Shown: positions 24,700-38,091 of the stretch, piece by piece
Position numbering within the stretch: position 1 is the stretch's first letter
How the letters are laid out: each line of letters opens with the position of its first letter
Position numbers and translations under genes: made by a program
DNA from: Athripsodes cinereus
Lineage: Eukaryota; Arthropoda; Insecta; Trichoptera; Leptoceridae
DNA length: 64,000 bases
NCBI GenBank assembly: GCA_947579605.1
Contig: OX388310.1
Location: forward strand, 5,456,001-5,520,000
Direction: 5' to 3'
The notes under the pieces: generated by a model
What the model was told of the DNA's origin: nothing
The model's input: only the letters and a program-made list of their open reading frames with translations
Database searches by the model: none

Positions 24700-26450
24700 A
24701 GCGCCAAACGATTTTTTTATTTATAAAAATAGCATACTTTTTTTTTTAATATTTTTTTTTTTACAATATTAAAGAATCAAACAGTCATAACATAACATGT
24801 TAACAATTAATACACTCAACATGTGGACCAGCAAAGATTCCACTCTTACAAGAAATGTCTTAGTCTTGAGAAAAAAAAAGCAAAAGTTAAAATTTATAGT
24901 CAAAGTAAATTTAAAAACAATAATAATACAATGTTTAAAAATAATAAAAAAATATATAAGTAAAAAATCCCAAATTACTAGAAATCAGTTTTTCAGTCTC
25001 ATTAGTCTTGAGAAAAAAAGTAAAAGTTAAAATTTTCTAAAAAAAGTCAAAGTAAATATAAAAATAAAAAATCCCAAAATTATAATAAAATTATTCGTTT
25101 CTGAACGAGCTCGGGTAAAACTGCTCTAGTGTGTAATATATTCATCCTTAATACAATCGGTTGTCCAATAAAATGCACAGATTATAATGGACCACGTTTA
25201 TTTAGATGACCGCTCGATTTAACTAATCCAAGATTAGGCAATTTGAATGGTTCATCAATTTATTTAGTCCATTTCACATAGACAATTATTATTATTTAAT
25301 CCTCATTAATTAATTATATGATTTTAATCGATATTATTATGACAGGGAATTAGTATTGCTTTTCAACAATTAAATGACAATAATGAGCGCAATAATGGAT
25401 TTATTTATATTTAACCAAAATATTTATATACCTACCTAATCTGGTGATATTTCAATTTATCCCTTGATCAAATTATGGATGAACTATCCGAATGAAGTAT
25501 TAAATTTTACATATTTTGTATGTGCGTGGTGAGGTTAGATGGAAGAAATCACTTTATTATTTACCTGTTTATTTTATTATTTTTGCACATCATCATTTAT
25601 ATAACAAAATCAATAAAGCAATTAATATTAAAAAAATCTGATGAACATTATGCAATGGCAAGATTCCGACTATAGTATTATGTAAAACAGAACACACATA
25701 ACAAAAAAAAAATCACAAAGAATTTGAAAAATCGTAAGAAAAAAAATCCACATGCTCAGCACTCCAAAAGAATGAAAGGGGTTAAGGGACGGATGCTGAG
25801 TTAGAAGACCAAAAAAAATCTTGACGGAGTATTTAAGTCACAGTGGATAAACTATAAATAATTGTTTTATTTATTATTATGTGATTGTATTTAAATCCAT
25901 TAAAAGATTGAGATATTCTATGAGAAGAAGGGAGATTATTCCAGGAACAAGCATCACATACTGAGAATGATTGAGAGAAGTTATTGATATTATGAATAGA
26001 AATTGCTAGAATACGCTCCTAGTTGGAAAGCAGTGGTGGCCCATCTTTGGCTAAATACTCCAATTTTTCATTCAAGTAGTAAGGAAAAGCGTTGAAGAGT
26101 TTAATTATTTTTAATATGGTTTCCTGGGAAATCTCTTTGAAAGTTAATTTTAAATAAGTGAATAAAAATAGACATAATATTTTTTTTCCTTCTCTTATAA
26201 CAAACTATGTTATACGTAGAGTTGAAATCAAACAAATTCGTCCTTTGTCCTTAAGGAGAACACGCATGCCCGTCCACTTGATACTAATTGATGGCCATTT
26301 ATAGAACTATTAGTAGAAGGATAATCAATATTTTGATATTCCCTACAATAACTTGTTTATCAGGTATTCTTCAAGGAATTATGTAAAATGATAAGGACTT
26401 ATATTTCTTCCTGAACTACCTTGAATACATTTATGTATTTATTAATAGTT
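24700..26450. other. AT-rich intronic stretch, nothing firm
   Basis: Contains A-rich duplicated text (AGTCTTGAGAAAAAAA near 24852 and 25004) and GCACATCATCATTTATATAA (25586; also near 47340), which looks like a repeat tail. No gene. Confidence 0.45.
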
Positions 26451-26504
26451 CTACTAATTGTTTCTATAATGATGATGGACTGTAATAATTAAAATTACTA
26501 CTAC

Positions 26505-26715
26505 TACACCATTACGGCACATCCCACAAGTGGGGTAGCCAGCAGACCATTTGAACCTAGTAAAAAATGCTGGCCGTTTTCTCTGTACCAACAAAAAAAT
26601 TAAGACATTCAGTTTGGCAAAACTCATCGCTGAATTTGAGATGTAAATTGTCATTTTTTTAAACACCTGTCTTTTTCAGGACAGTCGATAACTCACTGAA
26701 AAGAGTGAGAGACCA
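26505..26715 (+). repeat. Copy of the CACGGCATATCCCACAAG family
   Basis: ACGGCACATCCCACAAGTGG, GGTAGCCAGCAGAC, then CATCGCTGAATTTGAGATG and GGACAGTCGATAACTCACTG. Confidence 0.75.
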
Positions 26716-26774
26716 ATATAATTTCCCGAGTGTTGCACGGTATAACTCTCTGTGTCATGTAAAACATTCAAATT

Positions 26775-26995
26775 ATGTCTTTATCATCAACATTGCCTTC
26801 AATGTTCCTCACGGGAGCACAGAGCAGAAACCAGCCTCCTCCATTCAGAGCGACTCTGTGCCAACAATCACTGTTCATCCGTCCACAAGGGTTCCGTCAG
26901 CTCGGGCGTCCCTATTTCACAACACACCGTTCCTACGACAACGACACCAGAGCACAGAGAATGTCGTGGGAAGAGGTGACGCAACTGGCACTTGT
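26775..26995 (+). repeat. Interspersed repeat family 'CGCCCTCAATG', copy 3
   Basis: GCCTTCAATGTTCCTCACGG, CAGAAACCAGCCTCCTCC, GAATGTCGTGGGAAGAGGTG. The overlapping short ORFs here are repeat sequence. Confidence 0.7.
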
Positions 26996-26999
26996 AAAA

Positions 27000-28120
27000 T
27001 ATATTTATTTATTTATTTTATATCCACGGCGTGAGCCTTTGACATGTTTAAAAATAAGTACACAAAAAAATATATATACAATTAAAATTTCCCATTCACA
27101 ACACAGATGAAGCAAAACAATAACAAAAATTGGTGAAGAACAAAACACAAATGGGAATCATTTCATAACAGCAATAACTATTTCTATTTTTTGTTGTTGT
27201 TTTATTTATTATTTGTTATGAGCACGTGTAAAAAATAATGGAACTATCCCTCAAAACACGAGCTCTGCTCATATTTGAGGGAATGAATTGTTTTGCTTAC
27301 TGTATAATTATAAGTAAATGATTATTGTTGTAAATTGTATATTTATCAATAATAAATATATTTGAATTTGAATTGAATTAAGAATCTCTTAAAAAAAAAA
27401 TCTTTAGTCAAATCACAAAATGTTAAAGTGTTAGTTTAAAATGTCAATGAAATGTTTAGTACTAAATATGTCAAGAATTAAAATTGTAATAAAGTAATGA
27501 GATGTCAATAAAATATTTATAAGAAATGGTACAAATAATAAAAATAAAAATGAATCAGTTTGAGCGTAATGTGGGGAAGACACATCGTTGCAGAACATAA
27601 TCTAAATAACAATGGATTATACTTTTCAAGTAAAACCTATTAAAAAGTCAGTTGTGTTTTTTAACATAATATTGTGTAGTATTGATAGATTCTTATGATA
27701 CGATTTTCGATAATAAATTTTATTCGTAGTACAAATAATGTTAAGAAAAAACAAGTACATAGGATGTATCGTTTTCAACCCATTCCAAAAGCTTTCACCA
27801 TTTAGGTATTGTGATTGATGGTATGTTTTGTTTCTTGAAGAATGAAAGCTCTTCGTTACAGAAATAACAATATTGACTTGAAATAACAGTAAGAATAATA
27901 TTTGTCTTCCTCTTATCCTTTGATAGACAAAATATTTATTTTATTTTTTTATCAAAAACAAAAAACAATTTATAAAGTTAATATTAAGTTACATCATTAT
28001 CTATTTCTATTGAGAATTTAGTAAAACCCTTAAGGGGTTTATAATAAAATATGTAAGAGCAGGTTGGTATATAGCCTTAATAAGATTCTCTTATTGAAAC
28101 CATACGTATTTATATTTATT
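27000..28120. other. AT-rich intronic stretch
   Basis: TTTGAATTTGAATTGAA near 27361 looks like a LINE 3' tail; nothing else is supportable. Confidence 0.4.
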
Positions 28121-28229
28121 TTTTATTTTATTTATTTATTTATTCCTTCCTGTAGGTACATTGATAACAAGCAATTTTACATAAAAAAATAATAATTACA
28201 TTATACTAGTATATTAAACTTATTTTCCG

Positions 28230-28615
28230 CGAAGATAAGGGTTGCCACATCACAACTTTGCTGGAAAAGTTGCATTGGTTAAGAGTAAGTGAAAGGGTCC
28301 AATATAAACTGTGCCTTATAGTCACAAAGCTTTGAAAAAAATGGCACTTCAGTCACTTTCTGAGCTCTGTGTTCTCAAAACACCTGCAAGTAGACCTCAA
28401 CGCTCAGCTAAGACACCGCTAAGACGAAAACAACAAAGCAAACAAGTCCTGCTTCCATGATAGGGCTTTTGGCGTCGCAGGACCCGTCATTTGGAACCGA
28501 CTCCCCGAGGACCTCCGTAAAAACCAGCCGATAACAACGTTCAGGAGCAAGTTGAAGACATCGCTCTTCCAACATAGTTTCCCGCGCCCTTGAGATGGAT
28601 GCTCCATTAAACGTC
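28230..28615 (+). pseudogene. CR1/L2-type LINE, C-terminal RT fragment
   Basis: Broken plus-strand frames give TLLEKLHWLRVSERVQYKLC, then DRAFGVAGPVIWNRLPEDLR and FRSKLKTSLF, ending in CGCGCCCTTGAGATGG. Frameshifts and stops lie around 28330-28430. Minus-strand ORFs here are shadows. Confidence 0.78.
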
Positions 28616-29896
28616 GCCGAATAAATCATCCAAAATAATAATATTATTATGCTGATATATTATACAATTAATACAATCTTAATTTTTGATGGCACGGAGA
28701 GAACAACTTGCATATTTATTGTATGCAGCTGATCTGCAAGCTACCCTACGTGTGGGATATGCCGTGATGGAACAAATAGACACAGTCAATAAACAGAGGG
28801 CAAGTTTATCGCAGAGGCATGAGTTTTTCCATCTTAGCCGAGTTCTTATTCACTTAATCAATATATTAAACACTAATATTAATTTATACTGTAAATAAAT
28901 AAATAATAAAAAATATTTGGCATTCTAGGTCCGTTTATATAATACCTGTAGTCATGTCAGCTACAGGGGTAACTCCGAAATCTTTAATAAATAATTTACA
29001 AAAATTAGATTTACCGGTTAATTTGTACATTAAAATTCTAAAATCTATTATAATAAACACTTGTAATATTGTAAATAAGTTTATGAACACAGATATTTCA
29101 GGCACAATGCTGGTATTTTGAACCCGCGTTCTGAGCCTAATCCTTTGATATCATGTATATCTGGATAGGTGAATTTTTCCCGGCATTAGACTGTTAAGTT
29201 TTTTTGTGACCATGAATGATCATTATGGAGACTTATCTGGTTGTATAATGCTGAGAAGTGTGGATGGCAATTCTGCCGCCGCGTAAAAAAAAAATAGGAA
29301 TAGGAATGTGAGATCTTACAACTCCCTTATATTGAAGTCGTTCCTTGTAGGATTGAAAAGTTTCTATGATTTGTAAAAGGGAAAATGTATGTTTATAAAC
29401 AAACCTTTATACTGGGAGTGTAGGGTTTATTAAGCCGATTAAGCGACTAATCGGGTTAGTCGGTCGGTCGACTAGTCAGCATATCAATCGTTGATTTTGA
29501 CTAAATTCGATTGCCCTCGGAAACCTTCAAATTGCTTCATTCGTCGCACGATTCGTCACGTGTTTGTGGTCTAACGAATTGTGTTTATTTCGAATGTCTT
29601 TCTTGATGAGTTGTTTTCAGGAGACTGCTTTATATCTTCATGTATGGAATTTATTTTAAATTCATATATACCTACCTCAAAACAGCAATCTAACTTGCTG
29701 GTATCAAAGACAAAAAGTTGAAATATAGCAGGCAAACAAGAAATTACAAATTTAACTTGCTGGTATCACAGACGATAAGTTGACATAATATAGTAGAAGA
29801 ATATTAACATTACATTTAAGTAATATTATATTTAACAGAAGATAAAATATGATGCAACACTCTACACACTATAATAAACTTTTTTTTGTTTTTAAA

Positions 29897-30000
29897 AGAT
29901 ATATCTGAGTTTTTGTTATAAACCCAAATACAACCTCATACACCTTTCACAGTAAGCTATTAAAAGCTTGTGTTGTGAAAGGGGAGTTTTTAGCTCGTTA
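29897..30000 (-). repeat. SINE tail, same family as 57018
   Basis: Contains GTTATAAACCCAAATACAAC and CACCTTTCACAGTAAGCT, then GTTGTGAAAGGGGAG; the tRNA-like head is missing. Confidence 0.65.
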
Positions 30001-32867
30001 TGTGCCGATTATTCGGTATCTTTTGCCGAGTTACCGCTGACTTTAAATGTGGTCAATAATAGTCAGCTTTCCCGACAAGTCGGCCAATCTCTACTTTACA
30101 CTCCGATTTCTATTGAACTTTGCCTAGTTCTTATAGTTGTTACTCTTGGAATTGATAAAGAAAGTAATCCAACTCATCGAAACTTTCGAAAATATGTATC
30201 AATACAAAGTTGTAAAACTTTGATTGATTACCTGTTTCAATATCCGAATACATAATATTCTCAAATATATATTTCTTATAAGAATTTGAAACCAATACCC
30301 ATTTGTGTTTTACGTACTGTGATGAATTGAATATATACAAGACGGTATATATTATTTTTATATACCTAGATCGAATATTTGTAGTAGGTAATTAATTTGG
30401 GAATGAGACAGTGCAATCTCAAGTGGTTGTTGAACACAACTAGCTATGTAGGTATTTCATGGACCGGATATATTTCAGTGTGTATCAAAGAGAGATGGAT
30501 GTTGTTTTTGTTGCTTTGGGCCAACATTTTCAGTATCTGAAGAGAGGGTAAATATTTCTCGTGGCAGTGTAGTTTTGAGCCTAGGAGAGGTGGGACTCAA
30601 TCATATATTAATCTCTGTGTTTGAATTTGACATATTTTAATATTTTATTTACCCACCTTCGTAGTAGTTAATACATTATATTTTAGTGATATTTCCACAT
30701 TTGGGAATATATATATAGATCATCATAAATTACTTTGAATTAACATTTAAAATCCGTGAGGCTGCCAGCTGTCATAAGATAAGATTATTCAATATTATTA
30801 ATTTATTTATATCTAGGTGTCGTGATATTTAGGAGGATATTGTTGTCTACAAAGTAGTCGTCGTACACAAGGATTTATTTAATTTTACAGATTTTGAAAA
30901 CAAAGGAATTATGTGTTATGTATATTTATTTTCAGTGTTATTGTATGTATGTATGTGCCTGTGACTGATTTTATATAGCGCCGTCCCACAAACCTAATAC
31001 TAGACCGATGGCAGTGGCGTACCGATCTACCCAATATTATACTTTTATTTAATTTATTTTACCATAACGAAAGATTATGCAGTTTGGAGAGAAGTCGTAT
31101 GTTGAGCAGGATATTATTTGATTATTAATTTAATTACATATTTTATCATCGAATGTCATTTGTATTCTACGAACTTACTGGATTTTTCTACTTATTCAAC
31201 ATGCTGTAATTGCTGCGATATCAAGGGAGGAACAAATTTGACATTTTGCATGACACTAATCATAAGTAATATTTATGTATTTATTGGTCTTAATATATTT
31301 TTATTTGACTTACATGATTCCTAAATTCACCTCACCATAAATATGTAGTCTTTTATAGCTAAATCTTGTCGAGATTACCTTATGGATATGGATCCCTTCT
31401 GCCTATCGACACTAGACTAGCTACCTTGTGTCTATAGTGTGGGTTTGATCTATTCGTAACCACATATTTATCATTATTATTATACAATTATGCACGAGAC
31501 GTATTATGTACTTTGTAGAAACATATACTATATACTAACAATTTCAGTCCTAATCCTGCTTCGAAATGTAGGTGTACCGTTAGCAAGCCCTGCTCCCATC
31601 TCTTCGATTCAGCTTTTGAGACAAGGGTCAATACGGGTCTTGCCCCGTTTCCCGCCAGGGTCTTAGACAAAGCTTCTTAACATATATTTATAATTATTCT
31701 TATTATATATAGCTGCACGTTCTAATGATTATATATACTATATATTATTTTATATATTCGTGTGTAGTCTAGTGCACTCGGGCTCAAAGTACGGCATGGC
31801 AAGTTTGAGACGTGAGGGAGCGAAGGTGGCGCTCCTTTGGCATGGACACAGCATGCTTTCCATGCATTAACAACCAGTAGTTATAGTCTCCGAAAATGAT
31901 GTCAAAGCAATCGTGTTGAAATTTAATTAATATTTAAAAGTAATGAAATAATGTTCTTAGGTGCGCCACTGTCCTCAACGAATTAGTAGGTATGTTATGT
32001 TGTAGAACATACATACATTGGCTATAGGTACTATGAAATGGTTATCTTATGTAGGGTCATGGGTCGGCAACTAGTTACCATACAACATTCTCGTGATGAC
32101 ATGGAATAATTATTTGGATTTTATTTTATGATGATTTGTTATGTTATATCTTGTTATGTTTTATTGTGCACTATTTTTATTATGTTATTTTACAGCATCT
32201 CAAGGTAAGTGATCTGACGTCAAAGTTGATCTCAGAGTTAATATGTACCTATTAAAATTCATGTTGAAATTGTTTTATTGATTTTGTGATTTTTGTTGTT
32301 CTTCGATTATTGAAATTTTCAGGTGACTTATTTTGCGTTTTAAAAAAATACACAACGTAGGTAAAATTATTGTCAAAACACAACGTATTAGGTCCAAATC
32401 TACGAAAATAGTTAATAGATAAATCTAGACGATCACGAAAGGCCAAAATTCGTTAATTAATTTAATTAGGAATGCGATATTTCGTACGTATATTTGCAAC
32501 AATGCGAAAATTCATACAATTCTTAGCTAGTCGGATAGGGATGTAAATTCTAGTTTGGGAATCATTTATTACAGTAGGTATAGTTTAGAAGCTAGGATGT
32601 TGAAAATTCGGAGCTTAGAATGGTTTAAAATAGGTAGGGTCATCACAGTACATATCATGGATTTCTAAAAGAGTTTTAAAATCACACATTTGATTCATTG
32701 AGAACTGTAATGGTTGAGATATTATCACAAAAGATGCGTAAATACTTTAATAAACAATATAATACTTATATTGTTTTATTAAAGCTTAAATTTTAGACAA
32801 TCGCTAGATAATTTTGGACGGGCTTACTGAAACCGCGGAAGCAAAAACATTCTTATAATATAATATG

Positions 32868-33010
32868 TATATACTTTACCCTCACGCCGTGTCTCAAGTG
32901 GGGTAGGCAGAGAGAACGGAACGCCATTAAGATCTATCCTTACATATCTACTTCTTTCGCTTTTTCTACATCCATACAATGTCTCATACATGCACGTCCG
33001 TTTCTCTAAC
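32868..33010 (-). repeat. LINE-tail repeat, relative at 2985-3112
   Basis: Contains CCCTCACGCCGTGTCTCAAG and GTGGGGTAGGCAGAGAGAAC. The reverse-complement block GCATGTATG...GAAAGAAGTA is shared with 2985-3112 on the plus strand. Confidence 0.55.
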
Positions 33011-34551
33011 ACTCTTATAATAATAAGACAATTAAAAATTAACCTTATAGTTTAAAATAAGAATCAATTAAAAAAAAATCCTTACAGTTTCAAAGAACTT
33101 TTTTGTCTTTGATATAATAAAGTAATAGTTTTTCTTTTTTTTCTAATAAAGAATAAAGAAAATATTATTTAATAAAGAAAGCTAAATCCTTTATATACAA
33201 TGCGTTGAACATAATAATGTAATATAATACAGATTTTAATATAACACGGTTCTAGTTTCTAATAAATAATTTTACAAAGAAAAATATTTTCTTTATAAAT
33301 TGCTTGATGTCCAGATGTATCCGAGTTGTTTTTGTTACACTTTCATAAGCAGGTGAGTTGGGCATGTATGAGAGAATTAGAGATTAAACGGAAATCCGGT
33401 ATCCAGTCTAAATACACAATCACACCGGATATCGAAAAGTGAATTGATATAATTTGGTATTACAAGATTTTCAAAATAAATCAACTAAACACAATCGCCC
33501 TTCAACAAAACTGCCGCGGGCGCAAGATAGAAAATAGTTTCCTCTAATAAGAGTTTTTTTGCGTCGATTCTTCCCACAATAATATTCCTAACGCAATGAT
33601 GTAATTATTTCAGGAACGTGTATTGTGAAAGATCGACGTCCAAGCTACCTATAATCTCGTGAAGAGTGATTTTGTCGCAAAGGCGCGATTTATTCCAACT
33701 AACCCAATTTAACTGTATGGTTATAGGTAATCAGTTAATTATAACAAAGCGACAAGAGGATTTTTGGACTTTCGATCGAGAGACCTGGGTACAATTCCAC
33801 TCGCTGCCGATTTACTCCACCTTCACAATACAAGCGTAATACTTACTAGGGTTGGGGTGTTTCTGAGATAATTTCAAATCCAGATGCATCTTTAAAAAAA
33901 ATGGAATGAATTTTTCTTCCGCGGAATCTTTTTTCGTGAGGCTTTTCAAACGCCTTGTAAAAGGCAGATATTCCACCAATCCTAACAGTCCTTTTTATGA
34001 GGACACAGAGATCAACTTGCTTGTTTATTAAGTACATGTAGTTAATTACTGGTAACCCCACTTATGGGATGCTCTTTGATAGTATATACAGATAAGAAAA
34101 GCTTTAAGATCTCTCAGGGTATCCGTTATCGTAGCAAAATCACAATCCATCACACCTCTAGAGATACCCTTTATTACTTTAACCCACTTTCTGTGTGGCG
34201 GAAAAATTTCATACTTAAGATAAAAATTCCACAATTTAGTGGATAAAACGAACCACTTAGTGTATATTCTTTCACTATCGCGTTATTCTTTATTATTAAT
34301 ATTTATCATAAAGTCTTAAATAAGGGTTATAATAAGGCAACCACTTAAGATTATTTAATATAAAGGATCTCAGGTTTTTTTTACAATCGCCTTAATCATT
34401 ATTACCCTGTAAAGGGTAAAACTGATATTTATTTTTAAATAAGTACCTATCTAATTTGATACAAAATGTTCATTGATTTGTTTCTCACTTTAAAACATTA
34501 CATTTTTACGATATTAAATAAATAAAAACAATTTCAACAAAGTACTTCTAC

Positions 34552-34750
34552 TATACCATCAAACATATCCTACAAGTGGGGTAGCCAGCAGATCAGCTGC
34601 ATGTTACAAATATGCAAGCTGTTCTCTTCGTGTCAACAAAAAAAGACAAGAATGGCATAGACATTCAGAATGGAAGGCTAACCTAATCGATGAATTTCAG
34701 ATTTAATTGTGTTTATTTTTTCGAACACCTGCCTTCTGCTGGACACGCAA
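34552..34750 (+). repeat. Copy of the CACGGCATATCCCACAAG family
   Basis: CATATCCTACAAGTGGGGTA, GCCAGCAGATCAGCTGCATG, then TGAATTTCAGATTTAATTGT and CGAACACCTGCC. Confidence 0.75.
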
Positions 34751-35986
34751 GCCCTAGTTTCGCCTTATACAGAAGTTTCAATACCAGAATGGTGTTGTGC
34801 ACAAACTTACATTTTTGGCATATTCGACACATTGCCATTGCTGACTATGGGTCGAAATGCACCGTTCACACTTGCAACTGTCACTTTTCTTCTTTCGATC
34901 TCCCTATTGTACTTTCAAGAGTCAAGTTTACGAGACACACCATTTTTAATGCACACACACAATTAGATATTGACACTTTTTTTTACAATGTGCCCAATAC
35001 AAAAAAAAACTTTTTTAATTTAATTTTTAATGCAGGGCGCCCTCTGCTTTAGTGAATATCGAAATAAAATTTTATATGGTGAATATATGGTGAAAAATTT
35101 TATATGAAATGAAACACGTGTGTGTGTGTGCATATTAATATTATTTCTATTGTGAGTCGTGGAATATAAATCAAAAGCATTATTTCATATAACTTAACTA
35201 CACTGAGAAAAATACTAACGAAATTTCACAACGAATCATTGGTACGTACTATCAAATTAGGACCAGAGTTCGTACAAACGATTCACTAGTACAGATCTAT
35301 TGACTTCGCAACCAATTCATTGGTACGTTTACCAACAACTTCTTCACAGTGACGTCACCAACTTGACGTTGGCTGCAGAACGAATCGTTGGTAAGTATCA
35401 ATTGATTTACTTGTCATACTTACGTAGGTACCTATACATGACCTTACTCGTAGCTGTCAAAAGTCCAATAATATTAATCGCGTTTAGTTGTAAAATGTGA
35501 TCTATTTTTCTAATAACACTATAATTATTATTTGAAAAAATCTAACAAAAATAATAATATTATTAGAATAATTTTTCACATTTTACAAATAAACATTGTG
35601 ATTAATATATAAGTAAAAAAAGTAGCAAGGAAATTAAAATGATTTTTTTCTTTTAAGTTCTTATGTAATATAATCATTTATTAAAAATTTCAATTGAAAA
35701 AATATAAAAATAAGGACAATTTATAAAGACATAATAAATATATCAAACGCGTATTATAGGATTATTCCAAAGGTCGTGCAGAAATTACAACTCTTTCTTC
35801 AGGGATGTTATATTTTACTTATTATTATTATTCACAGGCATTCCACCCGGTAGGAGTGAAATTTTACTTATCATCATTGCCAAAAATCAACGGTGCTATT
35901 TCTAGATCTCTTCAGGGTTCTGGTTGATGATTGTCTTGAATGTGGTGAGGTTCCCCTTCCCCAGTTTTTATTCAGAGAGAACTGAT

Positions 35987-35999
35987 CCCCCCCCCCCCC
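35987..35999. repeat. Poly-C tract
   Basis: Thirteen consecutive C on the plus strand, unusual in this AT-rich sequence. Confidence 0.9.
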
Positions 36000-36172
36000 T
36001 GAGCATCAGTCATTGCTTGTGTTTACTTGTAATAGCCTATTCATTTCACGACTTCATGTTTTTCTTTTTTCTTTCATTGTTATTGCCTCGGTCGGTGCAA
36101 TCGAGTTCATTTTGTTTTTATTTCTTTTTGTTGTTGGAACATAGCTGCAACATTATAACTGAACTCCATTAT

Positions 36173-36930
36173 ATTGATATAATGAAAACAAAACTGTTCT
36201 TGGTTTTACTAAGATTTATTTGTTTAATAAGTTACCAGGTTTCGACCTATGAGGTCATTGTTAAACTAAATTTACTATAGGCCGTTTTGTTACTTAAATA
36301 CTATGTCTTAATAGGTAGGTATAACAATATATTCTTAGAGCTAAGGTTTTATATAATGCAAAAATTATTGAGGGAAATTCAGAAAGAACAGTTGGTTGTG
36401 TTGTATGATTTAAATTATATTGATTATATATAATGTGACATTTCATTGGTAAAGATTAAGGAAGACAGTTGGTTAGTATTGTGTAAATAAATGAAATAGG
36501 TTTAGGTATTTTGACTTCAACTAATAGATTGATGTAACAGATGTACCTAATATTATTATCAACAGAGGAATATTGACAAAAAGCATCCATTTAGGAATAA
36601 TAACATGTACAACATCTAGATTTTCAACTAGTTTCAACAATACCCAATACTATTTCATTTATTTACACAATACTAATCAACTGTCTTCCTTATTAATCTT
36701 TACTCAACCAACTGTTCTTTCTGAATTTCCCTCAATAATTTTTGCATTATATAAAACCTTAGCTTTAAGAATATATTGTTATACCTACCTACAAAGACAT
36801 AGTATTTAAGTAACAACACGGCCTATAGTAAATTTAGTTTGACAATGACCTCATAGGTTGAAACCTGGTAACTTATATAACAAATAAATCGTAGTAAAAC
36901 CAAAAACAATTTTGTTTTCATTATATCAAA
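36173..36930. repeat. Large head-to-head foldback, arms about 280-327 bp
   Basis: Left arm 36173-36499 and right arm about 36650-36930 are inverted copies. The right arm lacks about 47 bases present in the left. Each arm, reading outward, carries ACAATGACCTCATAGGT followed by CGAAACC (TGAAACC in the right arm), then TAGTAAAACC and GTTTTGTTTTCATT. It is grouped with the Penelope-like tails described in the findings. Confidence 0.85.
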
Positions 36931-38003
36931 ATAAATTAAAAAAACACAAGTTCTAATTGTACCACTTTGTTGCTCTACGGGAGTTATTTTATTTGGTATT
37001 CTTCTCTGCAACATTTTTCTATGGGAACAAAAATTTTTCATGCTGACAGTTGACCCTTTCTGTTTGAGTACGAATGCCCCAATTCTACTTATTTGTTTTC
37101 TTCTTGCCTTTTGATAATTCCATTAGACCTTTTTTTCTGTAAATGTAAAAAAAATATATATAACTAAAAGTTATTTTTGAAAACGAAAGAATAGAAATTA
37201 AAATAACAGAATTTGAAGTATACAAACTTTTGCTATTGTTGTAGGTGACACCAAACCCAGTGCAACAGCTTCACCAATTTGTTAATGTTCTGCAACATTC
37301 TGTAAAGTACAAATTTTAGTTAATCTTCAATAAAAACTCAAATTTGGCTTGTTGATAAAACAATTATTGCAAATTAAACATCTCATACCAACTCATCATG
37401 GACTGGACTTTATAAAGATTCATTATTTGTTGAGCTGTAAATGCTTTTGATCTTAACATATATTATGGCACCACTTGTGTGGACAAATTTGTTAGTGTAG
37501 AAATTTAGTCGGATAAATGTAAGTCCCCAGATTTCTGAACTATCCAGGTGGACGGTGGGTCTCCTTCAATGTATATACTCAATCACAACCTCATTTGTTT
37601 CCTCCACAGTCTAAAAGTACAAAAATGATTTATTAAACCAAATGATAACTAATAAAGTTAGTTCATTAACAAACAAAATCAATGTTAGTCCAATATTACA
37701 TACCGAATTGATGGTTGAAGTTTCACTTTCATTTCATCACATGGTTTTTAACATTAAATTCTGTAATCTGTAAAGCAAAAAATATTCATTAAATTAAATA
37801 ACCTAATTAGTCCATCCACAAGCACTCAAGGTTAGAACAATGTTACTCACCAAATGGTTACTTGATGGTCCACTTTCATTCTGTAATTCCACGTTATTTT
37901 CCACATTGCGTTTCATCTATAAAGTAAAAACATATATCAAAATCATTAATGCTTTAAATCATACAAAAATAATAGTAAATAAGAAAAAATTTCAAAGGTT
38001 TAC

Positions 38004-38091
38004 CTTGCATTTCCATGACAGGTGATTTTTTCATTCCATAATGCAATATTATGAGGGATCTTGTTTTAAATGTGAGTAAATGCACGGTCAT
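38004..38091 (-). CDS. Possible first coding exon of an unrecognised transcript
   Basis: Minus strand: ATG at 38091 opens 29 codons (MTVHLLTFKTRSLIILHYGM KKSPVMEMQ) and ends at GCAAG|GTAAAC. The next acceptor-like site (TTTATAG at 37920) leads in phase to DETQCGK and a stop. Further exon-like segments with AG and GT borders sit at about 37851-37919 (open in another frame: MKRNVENNVELQNESGPSSN), 37704-37770, 37238-37303 and 36930-37139. The segments at 37851 and 37704 look like diverged duplicates. I recognise no domain; it may be the decayed gene of the surrounding transposon. Confidence 0.25.

Larger units (their letters stand above)
28870..33600. other. AT-rich intronic stretch with few repeats
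   Basis: Apart from the SINE tail at 29897 and the LINE tail at 32868, nothing is firm. The segment 29418-29480 with CCGATTAAGCGACTAATCGG has local dyad symmetry. A possible hAT-like pair at 31012 and 31971 is discussed under rejected items. Confidence 0.4.

Noticed and set aside
26705..27110. Three overlapping ORFs of 75-111 aa
   Set aside because: They fall on repeat families (CACGGCATATCCC and CGCCCTCAATG) and show no domain.
31012..31971. Possible hAT element with CAGTGGCGTACC and an inverted CAGTGGCGCACC at the two ends
   Set aside because: The 8-bp flanks (ACCGATGG and TCCTCAAC) do not match, and there is no internal evidence; two short matches 960 bp apart can be chance or two solo ends.
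35924..36280. 118-aa ORF with a hydrophobic C-terminal part
   Set aside because: Its end is the left arm of the foldback, and the inverted arm produces the same peptide at 36823-37041; a repeat artefact rather than a membrane protein.
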